From an uncultured Oscillospiraceae bacterium (GTDB lineage: Bacteria > Bacillota > Clostridia > Oscillospirales > Oscillospiraceae): a stretch of DNA of 13,989 nucleotides. Below the pieces are notes generated by a model. It saw only the letters and a list, made by a program, of their open reading frames with translations, made no database searches and was not told where the DNA came from. A program made the translations under genes and the position numbers. Each line of letters begins with the position of its first letter. Position 1 is the first letter of the stretch. Below are positions 5,403 through 13,117 of this stretch, piece by piece. The stretch lies in the NCBI GenBank assembly GCA_900752445.1, contig CAADVN010000132.1, forward strand, positions 1 to 13,989, read 5' to 3'.

Positions 5403-7775
5403 ATGACACAGTACGAAAAATCCGCCTCGACGCTGGAGCTGCCCGCCATACTCGAGCTGCTCGCGCGCAAGGCCGTGAGCGAGGCGGCCAAGGAGCGCGC
5501 CCTGGCGCTCTCGCCCGCGACGGACAGGGCGTCGGCGGCCCGGCTGCTGGCCGAGACGAGCGCCGCGCGGGGCATGATGGTAAAGCGCGGCAGCCCGTCG
5601 TTTTCCGGGGTGAAGGACGTGCGCGCGAGCCTCTCGCGCGCGGACATGGGCGGCTGCCTCAACATACGCGAGCTCATGGACATAGCGGGCGTGCTGGGCG
5701 CGGCGCGGCAGGCGCGCAGCTACGCCGCCGGCGACGGCAGGGGCAATGAGAAGACCTGCATCGACGGGCTCTTCAACTCGCTCATAACGAACAGGTTCCT
5801 CGAGGACAAGATAACGGGCTCCATCGCGGGCGAGGACGAGCTGGCGGATTCGGCCAGCCCGGAGCTCGCGTCGATACGCCGGCTCATACGCGCGGCGTCG
5901 TCCAGGGTGCGCGAGGCGCTGCAGAAGATAATATCCTCGCCGAGCTACGCCAAGGCCCTGCAGGAGCCCATCATCACCACGCGCTCGGAGCGCTATGTGG
6001 TGCCGGTGAAGGCGGAGTTCAAAAACGCCGTGCCGGGGCTCGTGCACGACGTGTCCGCCTCGGGCGCGACGCTGTTCATAGAGCCCATGGCGGCGGTGAA
6101 GGCCAACAACGAGCTGCGCGAGCTCAGGGCGCGTGAGAAGACCGAGGTGGAGCGCATACTCATGGAGCTCTCCGCCGACTGCGCCGCGCACGCGGAGGAC
6201 ATCTCGCGCGACTTCGGCATACTCGTTTCGCTCGACCTCATCTTCGCCAAGGCGAAGCTCAGCTACGACTACGAGGGCATGGAGCCGGAGCTCTCGGAGC
6301 GCGCGGTGGTGCTCAGGAAGGCGCGGCACCCGCTGCTGCCCAAGGACACGGCGGTGCCCATAGACCTGGAGCTCGGCGGCGAGTTCGACACGCTCGTCAT
6401 AACGGGCCCGAACACGGGCGGCAAGACCGTGACGCTCAAGACCATCGGCCTCATGTGCGCCATGGCCGCCTGCGGCCTGCACCTGCCCGCGGGCGACGGC
6501 AGCAGCGTGCCGGTCTTCGACGCGGTGCTGGCCGATATCGGCGACGAACAGAGCATAGAGCAGAGTTTATCTACCTTTTCCTCGCACATGACGAACATCG
6601 TGCGCATACTAAATGAGTGCGGGCCGAATACGCTCATCCTCTTCGACGAGCTGGGCGCGGGCACGGACCCGACCGAGGGCGCGGCGCTCGCCATATCCAT
6701 AATCGAGTACGCGAGAAAGCGCGGTGCGGTCATCGCGGCGACGACGCACTACGCGGAGCTCAAGGTCTACGCCACGACGGCGAAGGGCGTGGTGAACGCC
6801 TCCTGCGAGTTCGACGTGGCGACGCTGCGGCCTACGTACCGGCTGCTGGTGGGCATACCGGGCAAGGCGAACGCCTTCGCCATCTCGGAGCGGCTGGGCG
6901 TGCCCCAAGAGGTCATAGAGGACGCGAGGGGCAGGGTCGGCACGGAGAGCGCGAGCTTTGAGGCGACCATCGAGAAGCTCGAGGCCGTGCGCCAGGCGCT
7001 GGAGCACGACAGGGACGAGGCGCAGAAAAAGCTCAGGGAGGCCGAGGAGAACCGCAAGGAGTCGGCAAAGCTCAAGGTGGAGCTGAGCCTGAGGCTGGAG
7101 AAGGCGGAGCTCAAGGCAAAGCGCGACGCGGAGCGGATAATCGCAGAGGCGCGGGAGACGGCGGAATCGGCCTTCGCGGAGATAGACGAGATGCGCCGAC
7201 GCGCGAACGACGCGGAGGACCACAGGGCCGCGAACGAGGCCCGGGCGGAGCTGAGGAGAAGGCTCAACGAGGCGGAGGAGAGCTTCGCCGAGCGCCCGGC
7301 AATGCCCGAGGAAAAGCGCGCGCCCACGCGGCCCGCGGCCGTGGGCGACACGGTGGAGATACTCTCCATGGGCGTGAAGGCCGAGGTCACGGGCATAAAC
7401 AAGGACGGTTCATTGAGCCTCAAAGCGGGCATAATGAACGTGACGGCGAAGCAGGACGAGGTGCGCGTGACGGAGCCGGTGAAGAAGAAGCAGGCGGTGA
7501 CGGGCGGCGTGACGAGCTTCAGGGAGGCTGCGGTGCCGGCGGAGCTGGACCTGCGGGGCATGGAGACGCTCGACGCCATACCGGTGATGGAGCGCTACCT
7601 GGACTCGGCGGTGATGGGCAAGCTGCATACGGTGACGATAATCCACGGCAAGGGCACGGGCGCGCTGCGGCAGGCGGTGCAGCAGGCGCTGAGGAAAAAC
7701 AAGGCCGTAAAGAGCTTCCGGCTGGGCCGCTACGGCGAGGGCGAGACCGGCGTCACCGTAGTCGAACTTAAATAA
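5403..7775 (+). CDS. mutS2: MutS2 (RqcU) ATPase with Smr nuclease domain
   Basis: 790 residues, full length. The N-terminal part is the MutS core/lever and clamp region, then the ABC-type ATPase: Walker A GPNTGGKT (335-342), the Walker B region LILFDELGAGTDPTEG and the switch ATTHYAELK. A long charged coiled coil follows (about residues 515-635), then a KOW-like linker and the C-terminal Smr domain with LDLRG (715-719) and HGKGTG (748-753). MutS2 lacks the mismatch-recognition domain of MutS. It is known as an anti-recombination factor in Helicobacter and as a factor acting on collided ribosomes in Bacillus subtilis. It starts one base after the recO stop, so it is translationally linked to it, and is the last gene of this run. 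Confidence 0.96.
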   Translation: MTQYEKSASTLELPAILELLARKAVSEAAKERALALSPATDRASAARLLAETSAARGMMVKRGSPSFSGVKDVRASLSRADMGGCLNIRELMDIAGVLGAARQARSYAAGDGRGNEKTCIDGLFNSLITNRFLEDKITGSIAGEDELADSASPELASIRRLIRAASSRVREALQKIISSPSYAKALQEPIITTRSERYVVPVKAEFKNAVPGLVHDVSASGATLFIEPMAAVKANNELRELRAREKTEVERILMELSADCAAHAEDISRDFGILVSLDLIFAKAKLSYDYEGMEPELSERAVVLRKARHPLLPKDTAVPIDLELGGEFDTLVITGPNTGGKTVTLKTIGLMCAMAACGLHLPAGDGSSVPVFDAVLADIGDEQSIEQSLSTFSSHMTNIVRILNECGPNTLILFDELGAGTDPTEGAALAISIIEYARKRGAVIAATTHYAELKVYATTAKGVVNASCEFDVATLRPTYRLLVGIPGKANAFAISERLGVPQEVIEDARGRVGTESASFEATIEKLEAVRQALEHDRDEAQKKLREAEENRKESAKLKVELSLRLEKAELKAKRDAERIIAEARETAESAFAEIDEMRRRANDAEDHRAANEARAELRRRLNEAEESFAERPAMPEEKRAPTRPAAVGDTVEILSMGVKAEVTGINKDGSLSLKAGIMNVTAKQDEVRVTEPVKKKQAVTGGVTSFREAAVPAELDLRGMETLDAIPVMERYLDSAVMGKLHTVTIIHGKGTGALRQAVQQALRKNKAVKSFRLGRYGEGETGVTVVELK

Positions 7776-7831
7776 ATGGGGCGCCCGCCCCGCCCGGCTC
7801 TTGGTGTAAACGGAGAAATCGAGAAAAGCTG

Positions 7832-7860
7832 TTGACGTTTTGAATAAAATTTGATATGTT
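7832..7860 (+). promoter_or_regulatory. Sigma-A promoter for HPr
   Basis: TTGACG (7832-7837) and TATGTT (7855-7860) are separated by 17 nt, in an AT-rich patch between two GC-rich genes. Transcription would start near 7867. A small hairpin (GCCTG 7874-7878 with CAGGC 7885-7889, loop AGTAAA) would then form near the 5' end of the message, upstream of the AAGGAG site at 7901-7906. No cre or other operator was recognised. Confidence 0.75.
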
Positions 7861-7915
7861 AATAGCGTATGAAGCCTGAGTAAACAGGCAGGGGTTGTGG
7901 AAGGAGTGGCTCTTA

Positions 7916-8179
7916 GTGATATCGAAAGAGGTAACAATAAACAATCAGGTAGGTCTTCACGCGAGGCCGGCGACCTTCTTCATCCAGAAGGCCAACGAGT
8001 TCAAGAGCAGCATCTGGATAGAGCGGGATGAGCGCCGCGTCAACGCGAAGAGCCTGCTCGGCGTACTCTCGCTCGGCATTGTGAAAGGCACAGCCGTGAA
8101 CATCGTGGCCGACGGTGTGGATGAGAACGAGGCTATTGCGACTCTGTCCGAGCTTATCGACTCTGACTTCTCCGAGTGA
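7916..8179 (+). CDS. ptsH: Phosphocarrier protein HPr
   Basis: 87 residues, the standard HPr length. GTG 7916 has AAGGAG (7901-7906) 9 nt upstream and puts the active site at position 15; the earlier TTG 7895 lies before that site and is rejected. HPr carries phosphate from PTS Enzyme I to sugar-specific EIIA proteins in the cytoplasm. The active-site segment GLHARPA has His15 and Arg17. The regulatory site AKSLLGVLSLGI has Ser46, the HPr kinase target used in Firmicutes catabolite control with CcpA. Both sites being present argues for true HPr and against Crh, which lacks His15. It stands alone, with its own promoter and terminator and without ptsI or hprK beside it. Confidence 0.94.
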   Translation: MISKEVTINNQVGLHARPATFFIQKANEFKSSIWIERDERRVNAKSLLGVLSLGIVKGTAVNIVADGVDENEAIATLSELIDSDFSE

Positions 8180-8198
8180 TCCGCGCGACAAAGTAACT

Positions 8199-8229
8199 GC
8201 GGGGGCGTGTTCTGCACGCTCCCGCTTTT
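8199..8229 (+). terminator. Intrinsic terminator after HPr
   Basis: An 11-bp GC-rich stem (8199-8209 with 8215-8225, one G-U pair, loop TTCTG) is followed by TTTT (8226-8229). An outer AACTGC (8195-8200) and GCAGTT (8230-8235) can add pairing. The T-run is short, so some read-through into the transporter-uvrC genes is likely. Confidence 0.75.
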
Positions 8230-8256
8230 GCAGTTAATGTGAGGGGTAAGAGGGCA

Positions 8257-9108
8257 TTGAGCAGGAACAGGGCGATATTCGAGATGCTGCTGTGCGCGGC
8301 CATGTGGAGCATAGCCGGCATCTTCATAAAGCTGGTGCCGTGGAACTCCATGGTCATAGCGGGCGTACGCAGCCTCATAGCCGGCGCGGTCATGCTCGCG
8401 TATATGCGGCACAAGAGGATAGGATTCACGGCGGACAGGCGGAGCCTGCCTGGCGCCGCCGCGCTCTGCTGCACGCTCAGCTGCTTCGTCGCGGCAAATA
8501 AGCTCACCACGGCGGCGAACTCCATCGTGCTGCAGTTCACCGCGCCGATGTTCATCGTGGTGTTCTCGGCGCTGTTTTTGAAGAAGAGGTTTTCAAGGGC
8601 GGACATAGCCGCGGTGGCGCTGACCATGGCGGGCATCTCGCTGTTTTTCTTCGACCAGCTGACGCCGGGCCACCTTTTGGGCAACTGCGTGGCCATCATA
8701 GCGGGCATGGCCTTCGCGCTGTACTATATGAGCCTCGGCGGGGCGACGGAGAGCGAGAGGATGAGCGCCATACTCATGGCCCACGTCCTGACCTTCCTCG
8801 TGAGCCTGCCGTTTCTGGCGACGGAGCCGCCGGAGCTTGCGGTGGAGCCTGTCGTGTGCATAATTATACTGGGCGTCGTGCAGCTGGGCATACCCTATGT
8901 GCTGCTGGGCCGGGCCTCGGGCGCCTGCCCGCCCTTGGCCTGCTCGCTGCTGGGCGCGGTGGAGCCGCTGCTGAACCCCGTGTGGGTGTTCATATTCGAC
9001 GGCGAGGCCCCGGGCATGTGGGCGCTCGCGGGCGGCGTCGTGGTCGTTGCGACCATCACGGCCTGGTGCGTGCACGGCGATCTGCGCGAGAGGGAGAAGA
9101 GCGCATGA
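8257..9108 (+). CDS. EamA/DMT family transporter
   Basis: 283 residues from TTG 8257, which has GAGGGG (8241-8246) 10 nt upstream. GTG 8239 is also in frame but sits against the HPr terminator with nothing resembling a ribosome binding site. The protein has about ten hydrophobic segments and two EamA repeats, the first ending near LQFTAPMFIVVFSALFLKKR and the second near AVEPLLNPVWVFIF. It belongs to the drug/metabolite transporter superfamily in the cytoplasmic membrane; I cannot tell the substrate. It is not closely similar to the RarD at 2683-3576. Its stop overlaps the uvrC start (ATGA). The gap to the HPr terminator is very small, so its promoter is either inside the HPr gene or it depends on read-through. 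Confidence 0.85.
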   Translation: MSRNRAIFEMLLCAAMWSIAGIFIKLVPWNSMVIAGVRSLIAGAVMLAYMRHKRIGFTADRRSLPGAAALCCTLSCFVAANKLTTAANSIVLQFTAPMFIVVFSALFLKKRFSRADIAAVALTMAGISLFFFDQLTPGHLLGNCVAIIAGMAFALYYMSLGGATESERMSAILMAHVLTFLVSLPFLATEPPELAVEPVVCIIILGVVQLGIPYVLLGRASGACPPLACSLLGAVEPLLNPVWVFIFDGEAPGMWALAGGVVVVATITAWCVHGDLREREKSA

Positions 9109-10928
9109 ACGAGAAGCTGCCGGAGCTCAGGGAGAAGGCGAACCGCCTGCCGCTGCTGCCGGGCGTGTATATCATGAAGGACGCCAGAGGCGAGGTCATC
9201 TACGTCGGCAAGGCCAAGGCGCTCAAGAACCGGGTCTCGAGCTATTTCCGGGGCGAGCATTTGCCCAAGGTCGCCGCCATGGCGGACAAGGTCTCGGACT
9301 TCGACGTCATCGTCGTGACGAGCGAGCTGGAGGCGCTGGTGCTCGAAAACTCGCTCATAAAGCGGCACAGGCCGTATTATAACATCCTGCTCAAGGACGA
9401 CAAGGGCTACCCGTATATCCGGCTCGACGGGAAGGCGGAGTACCCGGGCTTCACGCTGACGAATAAATATTCAAAGGACGGGGCGCGGTATTTCGGCCCC
9501 TTCGGCGGGCGCTCGGTGTCACGGGACATAATAGATACGGTGTGCAAGGCGCTGCTCTTGCCGAGCTGCTCGCGGAAGTTCCCGAGGGACATAGGCAAGG
9601 CGCGGCCCTGCCTCAATTACCACATGGGCAGCTGCGCGGGCTGGTGCATGGAGGGGCATACGCCCGAGGAGTACCGCGCGGCCATAGAGCACGCGGCGCT
9701 CATTTTGAGCGGCAAGACGAAGGAGCTCACGGAGGAGCTCAACGAGAAGATGCTCGCCGCCTCGGAGGAGTGGAAGTTCGAGCTCGCGGCCTCGTACCGG
9801 GACAGGATACGGGCCATCGAGGGCCTGGGCAGCCGGCAGAGGGTCATCTCGGCCGTGTACGCGGACACGGACGCCGTGGGCTTCTACCGGGGCGCAAAGA
9901 GCTGCTTTTCGGTGCTGCACTTCGTGGGCGGCGACCTGGCCGCAAAGGACTTCGAGCTCATGGACGAGCCGCTCGAGGAGGACGGCGAGGCCGTCTCAGG
10001 GCTCATACGGCAGTATTACGCGCAGCGCGGGGCCTGGCCGAAGTTCATACTGCTGCCCGTGGAGGCGGAGGACGCCGCGGCGCTCTCCGAGCTCTTCACG
10101 GAGCAGGCGGGGCACAAGGTCTCGGTGGAGACGCCGAAGCGCGGCGACAGGCTCAGGCTTGTGGAGAGCGCCGTGACGAATGCCCGGGAGGAGTCGGAAC
10201 GGGCCGCGACCTCGGCGCAGAAGACGCTCAAGACCCTGGAATGGCTGCAAAGGACGCTGGAGCTGCCCGCGCCGCCGGAGCGGATAGAGGCCTTCGACGT
10301 CTCGAACCTGGGCTCGGAGGGCATAGTCGCCGCCATGACCGTGTTCGTGCACGGCAGGCCGCTCAAGCGGGACTACAGGAAGTTCAGGATGAAGGAGCCG
10401 GACGGCCCGGACGACTACGCCTCGATGCGCGAGGCCGTGGGCAGGCGGTTCCAAAGGCTGCTGGACGGGGACGCCAAGTTCTCAGAGGCGCCGGACCTGC
10501 TGCTCATAGACGGCGGCAGCGTCCACGCCGCCGCGGCGCGGGACACGCTGCGCGGGCTCGGGCTCGAGCTGCCCGTCTACGGCATGGTGAAGGACGACAA
10601 ACACCGCACTCGGGCGCTCACGACGCCGGAGGGCTCGGAGATAGGCATAAGCGGCAGCCCGGCTGTGTTCGCCTTCATAGGCACGATACAGGAGGAGACG
10701 CACAGGTTCGCCATAGAGTACCAGCGCAGCCTGAGGACGGCGAAGCTGCACTCGGCGCTGGACGATATAAAGGGCGTGGGCGAAAAGCGAAAGGCGGAGC
10801 TCATGCGGCACTTTGGCACGATAAAGGCGATAAAGGCCGCGAGCCTCGAGGAATTGGAGCAGGCGGTGCCGAAGAACACGGCTCGGGCCGTGTACGGGCA
10901 CTATCACGGGAAGGAGCAGGAGGAATGA
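9105..10928 (+). CDS. uvrC: Excinuclease ABC subunit C (UvrC)
   Basis: 607 residues. UvrC is the dual-incision nuclease of nucleotide excision repair, recruited by UvrB. ATG 9105 has AGGGAG (9091-9096) 8 nt upstream. Domains in order are: GIY-YIG nuclease (PGVYIMKD at 19-26, YVGKA at 33-37, Arg43) for the 3' incision; a cysteine cluster C155-x13-C169-x7-C177-x3-C181 matching the Fe-S site of UvrC; a UVR/UvrB-binding helix pair (about 205-240); an RNase H-like domain for the 5' incision beginning at FDVSN with Asp398 and including LLLIDGG; and C-terminal helix-hairpin-helix repeats (DIKGVGEKRK onward). It overlaps the transporter upstream and rsmD downstream by 4 bases each. Confidence 0.97.
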   Translation: MNEKLPELREKANRLPLLPGVYIMKDARGEVIYVGKAKALKNRVSSYFRGEHLPKVAAMADKVSDFDVIVVTSELEALVLENSLIKRHRPYYNILLKDDKGYPYIRLDGKAEYPGFTLTNKYSKDGARYFGPFGGRSVSRDIIDTVCKALLLPSCSRKFPRDIGKARPCLNYHMGSCAGWCMEGHTPEEYRAAIEHAALILSGKTKELTEELNEKMLAASEEWKFELAASYRDRIRAIEGLGSRQRVISAVYADTDAVGFYRGAKSCFSVLHFVGGDLAAKDFELMDEPLEEDGEAVSGLIRQYYAQRGAWPKFILLPVEAEDAAALSELFTEQAGHKVSVETPKRGDRLRLVESAVTNAREESERAATSAQKTLKTLEWLQRTLELPAPPERIEAFDVSNLGSEGIVAAMTVFVHGRPLKRDYRKFRMKEPDGPDDYASMREAVGRRFQRLLDGDAKFSEAPDLLLIDGGSVHAAAARDTLRGLGLELPVYGMVKDDKHRTRALTTPEGSEIGISGSPAVFAFIGTIQEETHRFAIEYQRSLRTAKLHSALDDIKGVGEKRKAELMRHFGTIKAIKAASLEELEQAVPKNTARAVYGHYHGKEQEE

Positions 10929-11467
10929 GGGTCATAACTGGCACGGCCCGGGGCAGGCGGCTGCGTGAGCCTTCGGGCATGGAGATAAGGCCGACGACCG
11001 ACGTGGTCAAGGAGGCCGTGTTCAACATCATACAGTTCGATATCGAGGGCAGACGGGTGCTGGACCTGTTCGCGGGCACGGGCCAGCTGGGCATAGAGGC
11101 GCTCTCGCGCGGCGCGGCGGACTGCGTGTTCGTGGACGAGAGCCGCGAGGCGGTGAGCATCGTGAAGGAGAACCTGGCGAAGTGCCGCTTCACGGCGAAG
11201 GTGGTGCAGGGCGACTCGCTGGGCTACCTGAGGGGCGCGGGGAAGTTCGACATAATATTCCTCGACCCGCCGTATGATTCGGATTTGCTTGACAAATCGC
11301 TCGAAATAATTCAAAATGTTGACATACTGACCGAAGGTGGTATAATCGTGTGCGAAAGCAGGCGGGAAAAGTCACTGCCTGAGCCGAGGGCGCCGTACGT
11401 GCGGGCGCTCGAGCGGAGCTACGGAAAGGTCAGAATAAGCGTGTATAAAAGGGAAAGCAGCGTATGA
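10925..11467 (+). CDS. rsmD: 16S rRNA (guanine966-N2)-methyltransferase RsmD
   Basis: 180 residues. RsmD methylates N2 of G966 in 16S rRNA using SAM. The N-terminal RVITGTARGRRL and IRPTTD segments are typical. The SAM-binding motif DLFAGTGQLGIE starts at 47, and the N-methyltransferase catalytic motif DPPY is at 114-117. ATG 10925 overlaps the uvrC stop (ATGA), with AGGAGGA just upstream. The last third of the gene (about 11270-11350) is much more AT-rich than the rest and contains a consensus-like promoter for coaD. Confidence 0.95.
   Translation: MRVITGTARGRRLREPSGMEIRPTTDVVKEAVFNIIQFDIEGRRVLDLFAGTGQLGIEALSRGAADCVFVDESREAVSIVKENLAKCRFTAKVVQGDSLGYLRGAGKFDIIFLDPPYDSDLLDKSLEIIQNVDILTEGGIIVCESRREKSLPEPRAPYVRALERSYGKVRISVYKRESSV
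11319..11346 (+). promoter_or_regulatory. Near-consensus promoter inside rsmD, facing coaD
   Basis: TTGACA (11319-11324) and TATAAT (11341-11346) are both perfect consensus hexamers with a 16-nt spacer. A second TTGACA (11289-11294) with CAAAAT (11312-11317) at 17 nt lies just upstream. The start site would be near 11353, about 110 nt before the coaD ATG. An AT-rich island in a GC-rich coding region makes a chance match less likely. Confidence 0.6.
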
Positions 11468-11955
11468 GTACAGCGATATGCCCCGGCAGCTTTGACCCGA
11501 TGACGCTGGGCCATTTGAATATAGTGCGGCGCACCTCGCGGATATTCGACAGGGTCGTGGTGCTGGTGGCGTACAATGCGGCGAAGCAGCGGCCGATGTT
11601 CACGATAGAGGAGCGGGTGGAGATGATCTCGCGTGTCGTGGCGCGGTTCAGGAACGTCGAGGTGGACACCTACGACGGGCTTTTGGCGGAGTACGCGAAG
11701 CGGTATAAGGACGCGATAATCGTGAAGGGCCTGCGCGCGAGCACGGATTTTGAGAACGAGTTTCAGATGGCGCAGATAAACAAGACGATAAATCCTGCGC
11801 TTGAGACCATGTTTTTGACCTCGAGTGAGAAGTACACGTTTCTGAGTTCGTCGGTGGTGAGGGAGCTGGCGGGCTATGGGGCGGACCTTTCGGAGTTCTT
11901 GCCGAGGGAGATAATAAAAGACGTACTGGCGCGAGCCGGGGCTGGAGGAAGATAA
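11464..11955 (+). CDS. coaD: Phosphopantetheine adenylyltransferase (PPAT)
   Basis: 163 residues, the usual length. CoaD joins ATP and 4'-phosphopantetheine to form dephospho-CoA, the penultimate step of coenzyme A synthesis. The nucleotidyltransferase motif is PGSFDPMTLGH (7-17, with T14-x-G-H17). The KGLR loop (88-91) and FENEFQMA follow, and the C-terminal signature SSSVVR (128-133) corresponds to the ISSTxxR-like motif. The start overlaps the rsmD stop (ATGA). The rsmD-coaD pairing is a standard Firmicutes arrangement. It may also be transcribed from the promoter within rsmD. Confidence 0.96.
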   Translation: MSTAICPGSFDPMTLGHLNIVRRTSRIFDRVVVLVAYNAAKQRPMFTIEERVEMISRVVARFRNVEVDTYDGLLAEYAKRYKDAIIVKGLRASTDFENEFQMAQINKTINPALETMFLTSSEKYTFLSSSVVRELAGYGADLSEFLPREIIKDVLARAGAGGR

Positions 11956-11958
11956 GGT

Positions 11959-12456
11959 ATGGAGAACGAGGTCATGGATCTCATCGAGGAGCTGTACACG
12001 ATGGTATCGGAGGCCTGGGGCGTGCCTCTGGGCAACGACAAGTGCATTGTGGAGCGGGACAAGGTGCTGAACATGCTGGAGGACATCAAGGCGCAGCTGC
12101 CGGTGGAGCTGTCTGAGGCGAAGCGCCTGGTCTCCGCGCGGGACGAGTTCATCGGCAACGCGAAGCGCGAGGCGGAGTCGATACGCCGCGCGGCAGAGGA
12201 GAAGGCGCGCTCGATGGTGGAGGAGCAGGAGATAGTCCGTATAGCGCGTGCGCGCAGCAGCGAGCTCATGGCGACGGCGGAGAACCGGACGGCGGAGCTG
12301 CGGCGGGTCGCGGGCGAGTATGTGGAGGACCTGCTGCGCCGCACTGAAGAGAGCCTGTCGGCGGCGCTGGGCGAGGTGCGCAATTCGCACAACCAGTTCA
12401 GGAGCGCGACGGGCGCCGCGGAGGGCCAGCCGGCGCAAAGAAATAATTCCCAATAA
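11959..12456 (+). CDS. Coiled-coil protein of unknown function downstream of coaD
   Basis: 165 residues. I do not recognise a named family with certainty. The first 30 residues are acidic and hydrophobic (DLIEELYTMVSEAW), followed by an ERDKVLNMLEDIKAQLP segment. Residues about 50-145 are a long charged helix rich in A, E, R and L with heptad-like spacing, and the tail (about 146-165) is polar and probably disordered. There is no membrane segment or signal peptide. Similarity in style to DivIVA-like or F-type ATPase subunit b-like coiled coils is the reason such proteins are often labelled ATPase, but I see no nucleotide-binding motif. GGAGG (11944-11948) precedes ATG 11959, 3 nt after the coaD stop, so it is co-transcribed with coaD. 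A terminator follows. Confidence 0.85.
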   Translation: MENEVMDLIEELYTMVSEAWGVPLGNDKCIVERDKVLNMLEDIKAQLPVELSEAKRLVSARDEFIGNAKREAESIRRAAEEKARSMVEEQEIVRIARARSSELMATAENRTAELRRVAGEYVEDLLRRTEESLSAALGEVRNSHNQFRSATGAAEGQPAQRNNSQ

Positions 12457-12484
12457 TTCAGCGCAACACTAGATATAGCCCAAA

Positions 12485-12527
12485 TTGGCGTCCATCTGCG
12501 AGGGTGGGCGCCAAATTTTGTGTTTTT
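12485..12527 (+). terminator. Intrinsic terminator ending the uvrC-rsmD-coaD block
   Basis: A 10-bp stem, 12485-12494 with 12505-12514 (one G-U pair, 10-nt loop), is followed by a T-rich run TTTTGTGTTTTT (12516-12527). It separates the block from the mraZ promoter 68 nt downstream. Confidence 0.85.
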
Positions 12528-12594
12528 ATGCCGGTTTCAGCGATTTGCGGGCCGGTCTGAGGGAAAAGCGGTGCAAAAAAATCTAAAAAAGCCC

Positions 12595-12623
12595 TTGCAA
12601 TTTGGTGGAGGTGAAAATATAAT
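12595..12623 (+). promoter_or_regulatory. Sigma-A promoter of mraZ (dcw cluster)
   Basis: TTGCAA (12595-12600) and a perfect TATAAT (12618-12623) are spaced by 17 nt. Transcription would start near 12630, about 70 nt before the mraZ start and just ahead of the putative MraZ boxes. Confidence 0.85.
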
Positions 12624-12636
12624 ATAGGTGCTCTTG

Positions 12637-12661
12637 TGGGGCGAAGTGGTGGAAAGTGTGG
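12637..12661 (+). promoter_or_regulatory. Putative MraZ operator: three 10-bp spaced TGGGN-like boxes
   Basis: TGGGG (12637-12641), TGGTG (12647-12651) and TGTGG (12657-12661) start exactly 10 bp apart, one per helical turn, with GAAG and AAAG preceding boxes 2 and 3. MraZ is known to bind TGGGN direct repeats at 10-bp spacing in E. coli and AAAGTG(T/G) repeats in Mollicutes, upstream of its own gene. Here they lie in the early transcribed region between the -10 box and mraZ, consistent with autorepression. Confidence 0.65.
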
Positions 12662-12700
12662 CATCATCCCACAGTATATGGCAGGAAGGGGGCGGCTGGA

Positions 12701-13117
12701 GTGACAGGTGAATATCAGCACACGCTGGACAGCAAGGGCCGCCTGTTCATACCGGCCAAGCTGAGGGACGAGCTTGGGGACGTGTTTTACCTGACGGTGT
12801 CGGACGAGCGCTGCCTGCGGGCGTACAGCGCGGAGAGCTGGCAGGGCTTTGTGGAGCGGGTCCGGGCTATGTCCTTTGTGGACAGGAAGAAGATGCGCCC
12901 GTTTTTTGCCTGTGCGGCGAAGTGCGAGCTGGACGCGCAGGGCCGGGCGCTGGTGCCGCAGGGCCTGCGGGAATTTGCGGGGCTTGTGAAGAACGTGGCG
13001 GTAGTGGGCTGCGACGACCATGCGGAGCTGTGGGACAGCGAGGCCTGGGCGCCGGTGCACGAGGGCGAGACTACGCCGGAGTACATCGCGGCGATGATGA
13101 AGGAGCTTAATTTCTGA
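12701..13117 (+). CDS. mraZ: Transcriptional regulator MraZ
   Basis: 138 residues. GTG 12701 is chosen because it gives the canonical N-terminus TGEYQHTLDSKGR and follows a GGAAGGGGG purine run at a suitable distance; the in-frame GTG at 12656 lies in the operator region. MraZ is a ring-forming DNA-binding protein of the AbrB/SpoVT swapped-hairpin fold that controls the dcw cluster. The two characteristic DxxxR repeats are present, D10-SKGR14 and D78-AQGR82, each followed by an IPAKLR-like or VPQGLR-like helix start. It is the first gene of the cluster, and its stop shares one base with the rsmH start (TGATG). Confidence 0.95.
   Translation: MTGEYQHTLDSKGRLFIPAKLRDELGDVFYLTVSDERCLRAYSAESWQGFVERVRAMSFVDRKKMRPFFACAAKCELDAQGRALVPQGLREFAGLVKNVAVVGCDDHAELWDSEAWAPVHEGETTPEYIAAMMKELNF

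Noticed and set aside
7778..7791. Hairpin GGGGC/GCCCC after mutS2 as a terminator
   Set aside because: Short stem and followed by GC-rich sequence without a T-run, so it is not a convincing intrinsic terminator, although some stop before the HPr promoter is expected.
8856..9104. In-frame upstream extension of uvrC inside the transporter gene
   Set aside because: UvrC homologues begin near the ATG at 9105, which has its own ribosome binding site; the extension is an R/G/A-rich shadow.
12529..12575. Direct repeat of GCCGGT with flanking TTTCAG/CTGAG upstream of the mraZ promoter
   Set aside because: Only 6 exact bases repeat, and the position ahead of the promoter gives no clear function; likely chance.
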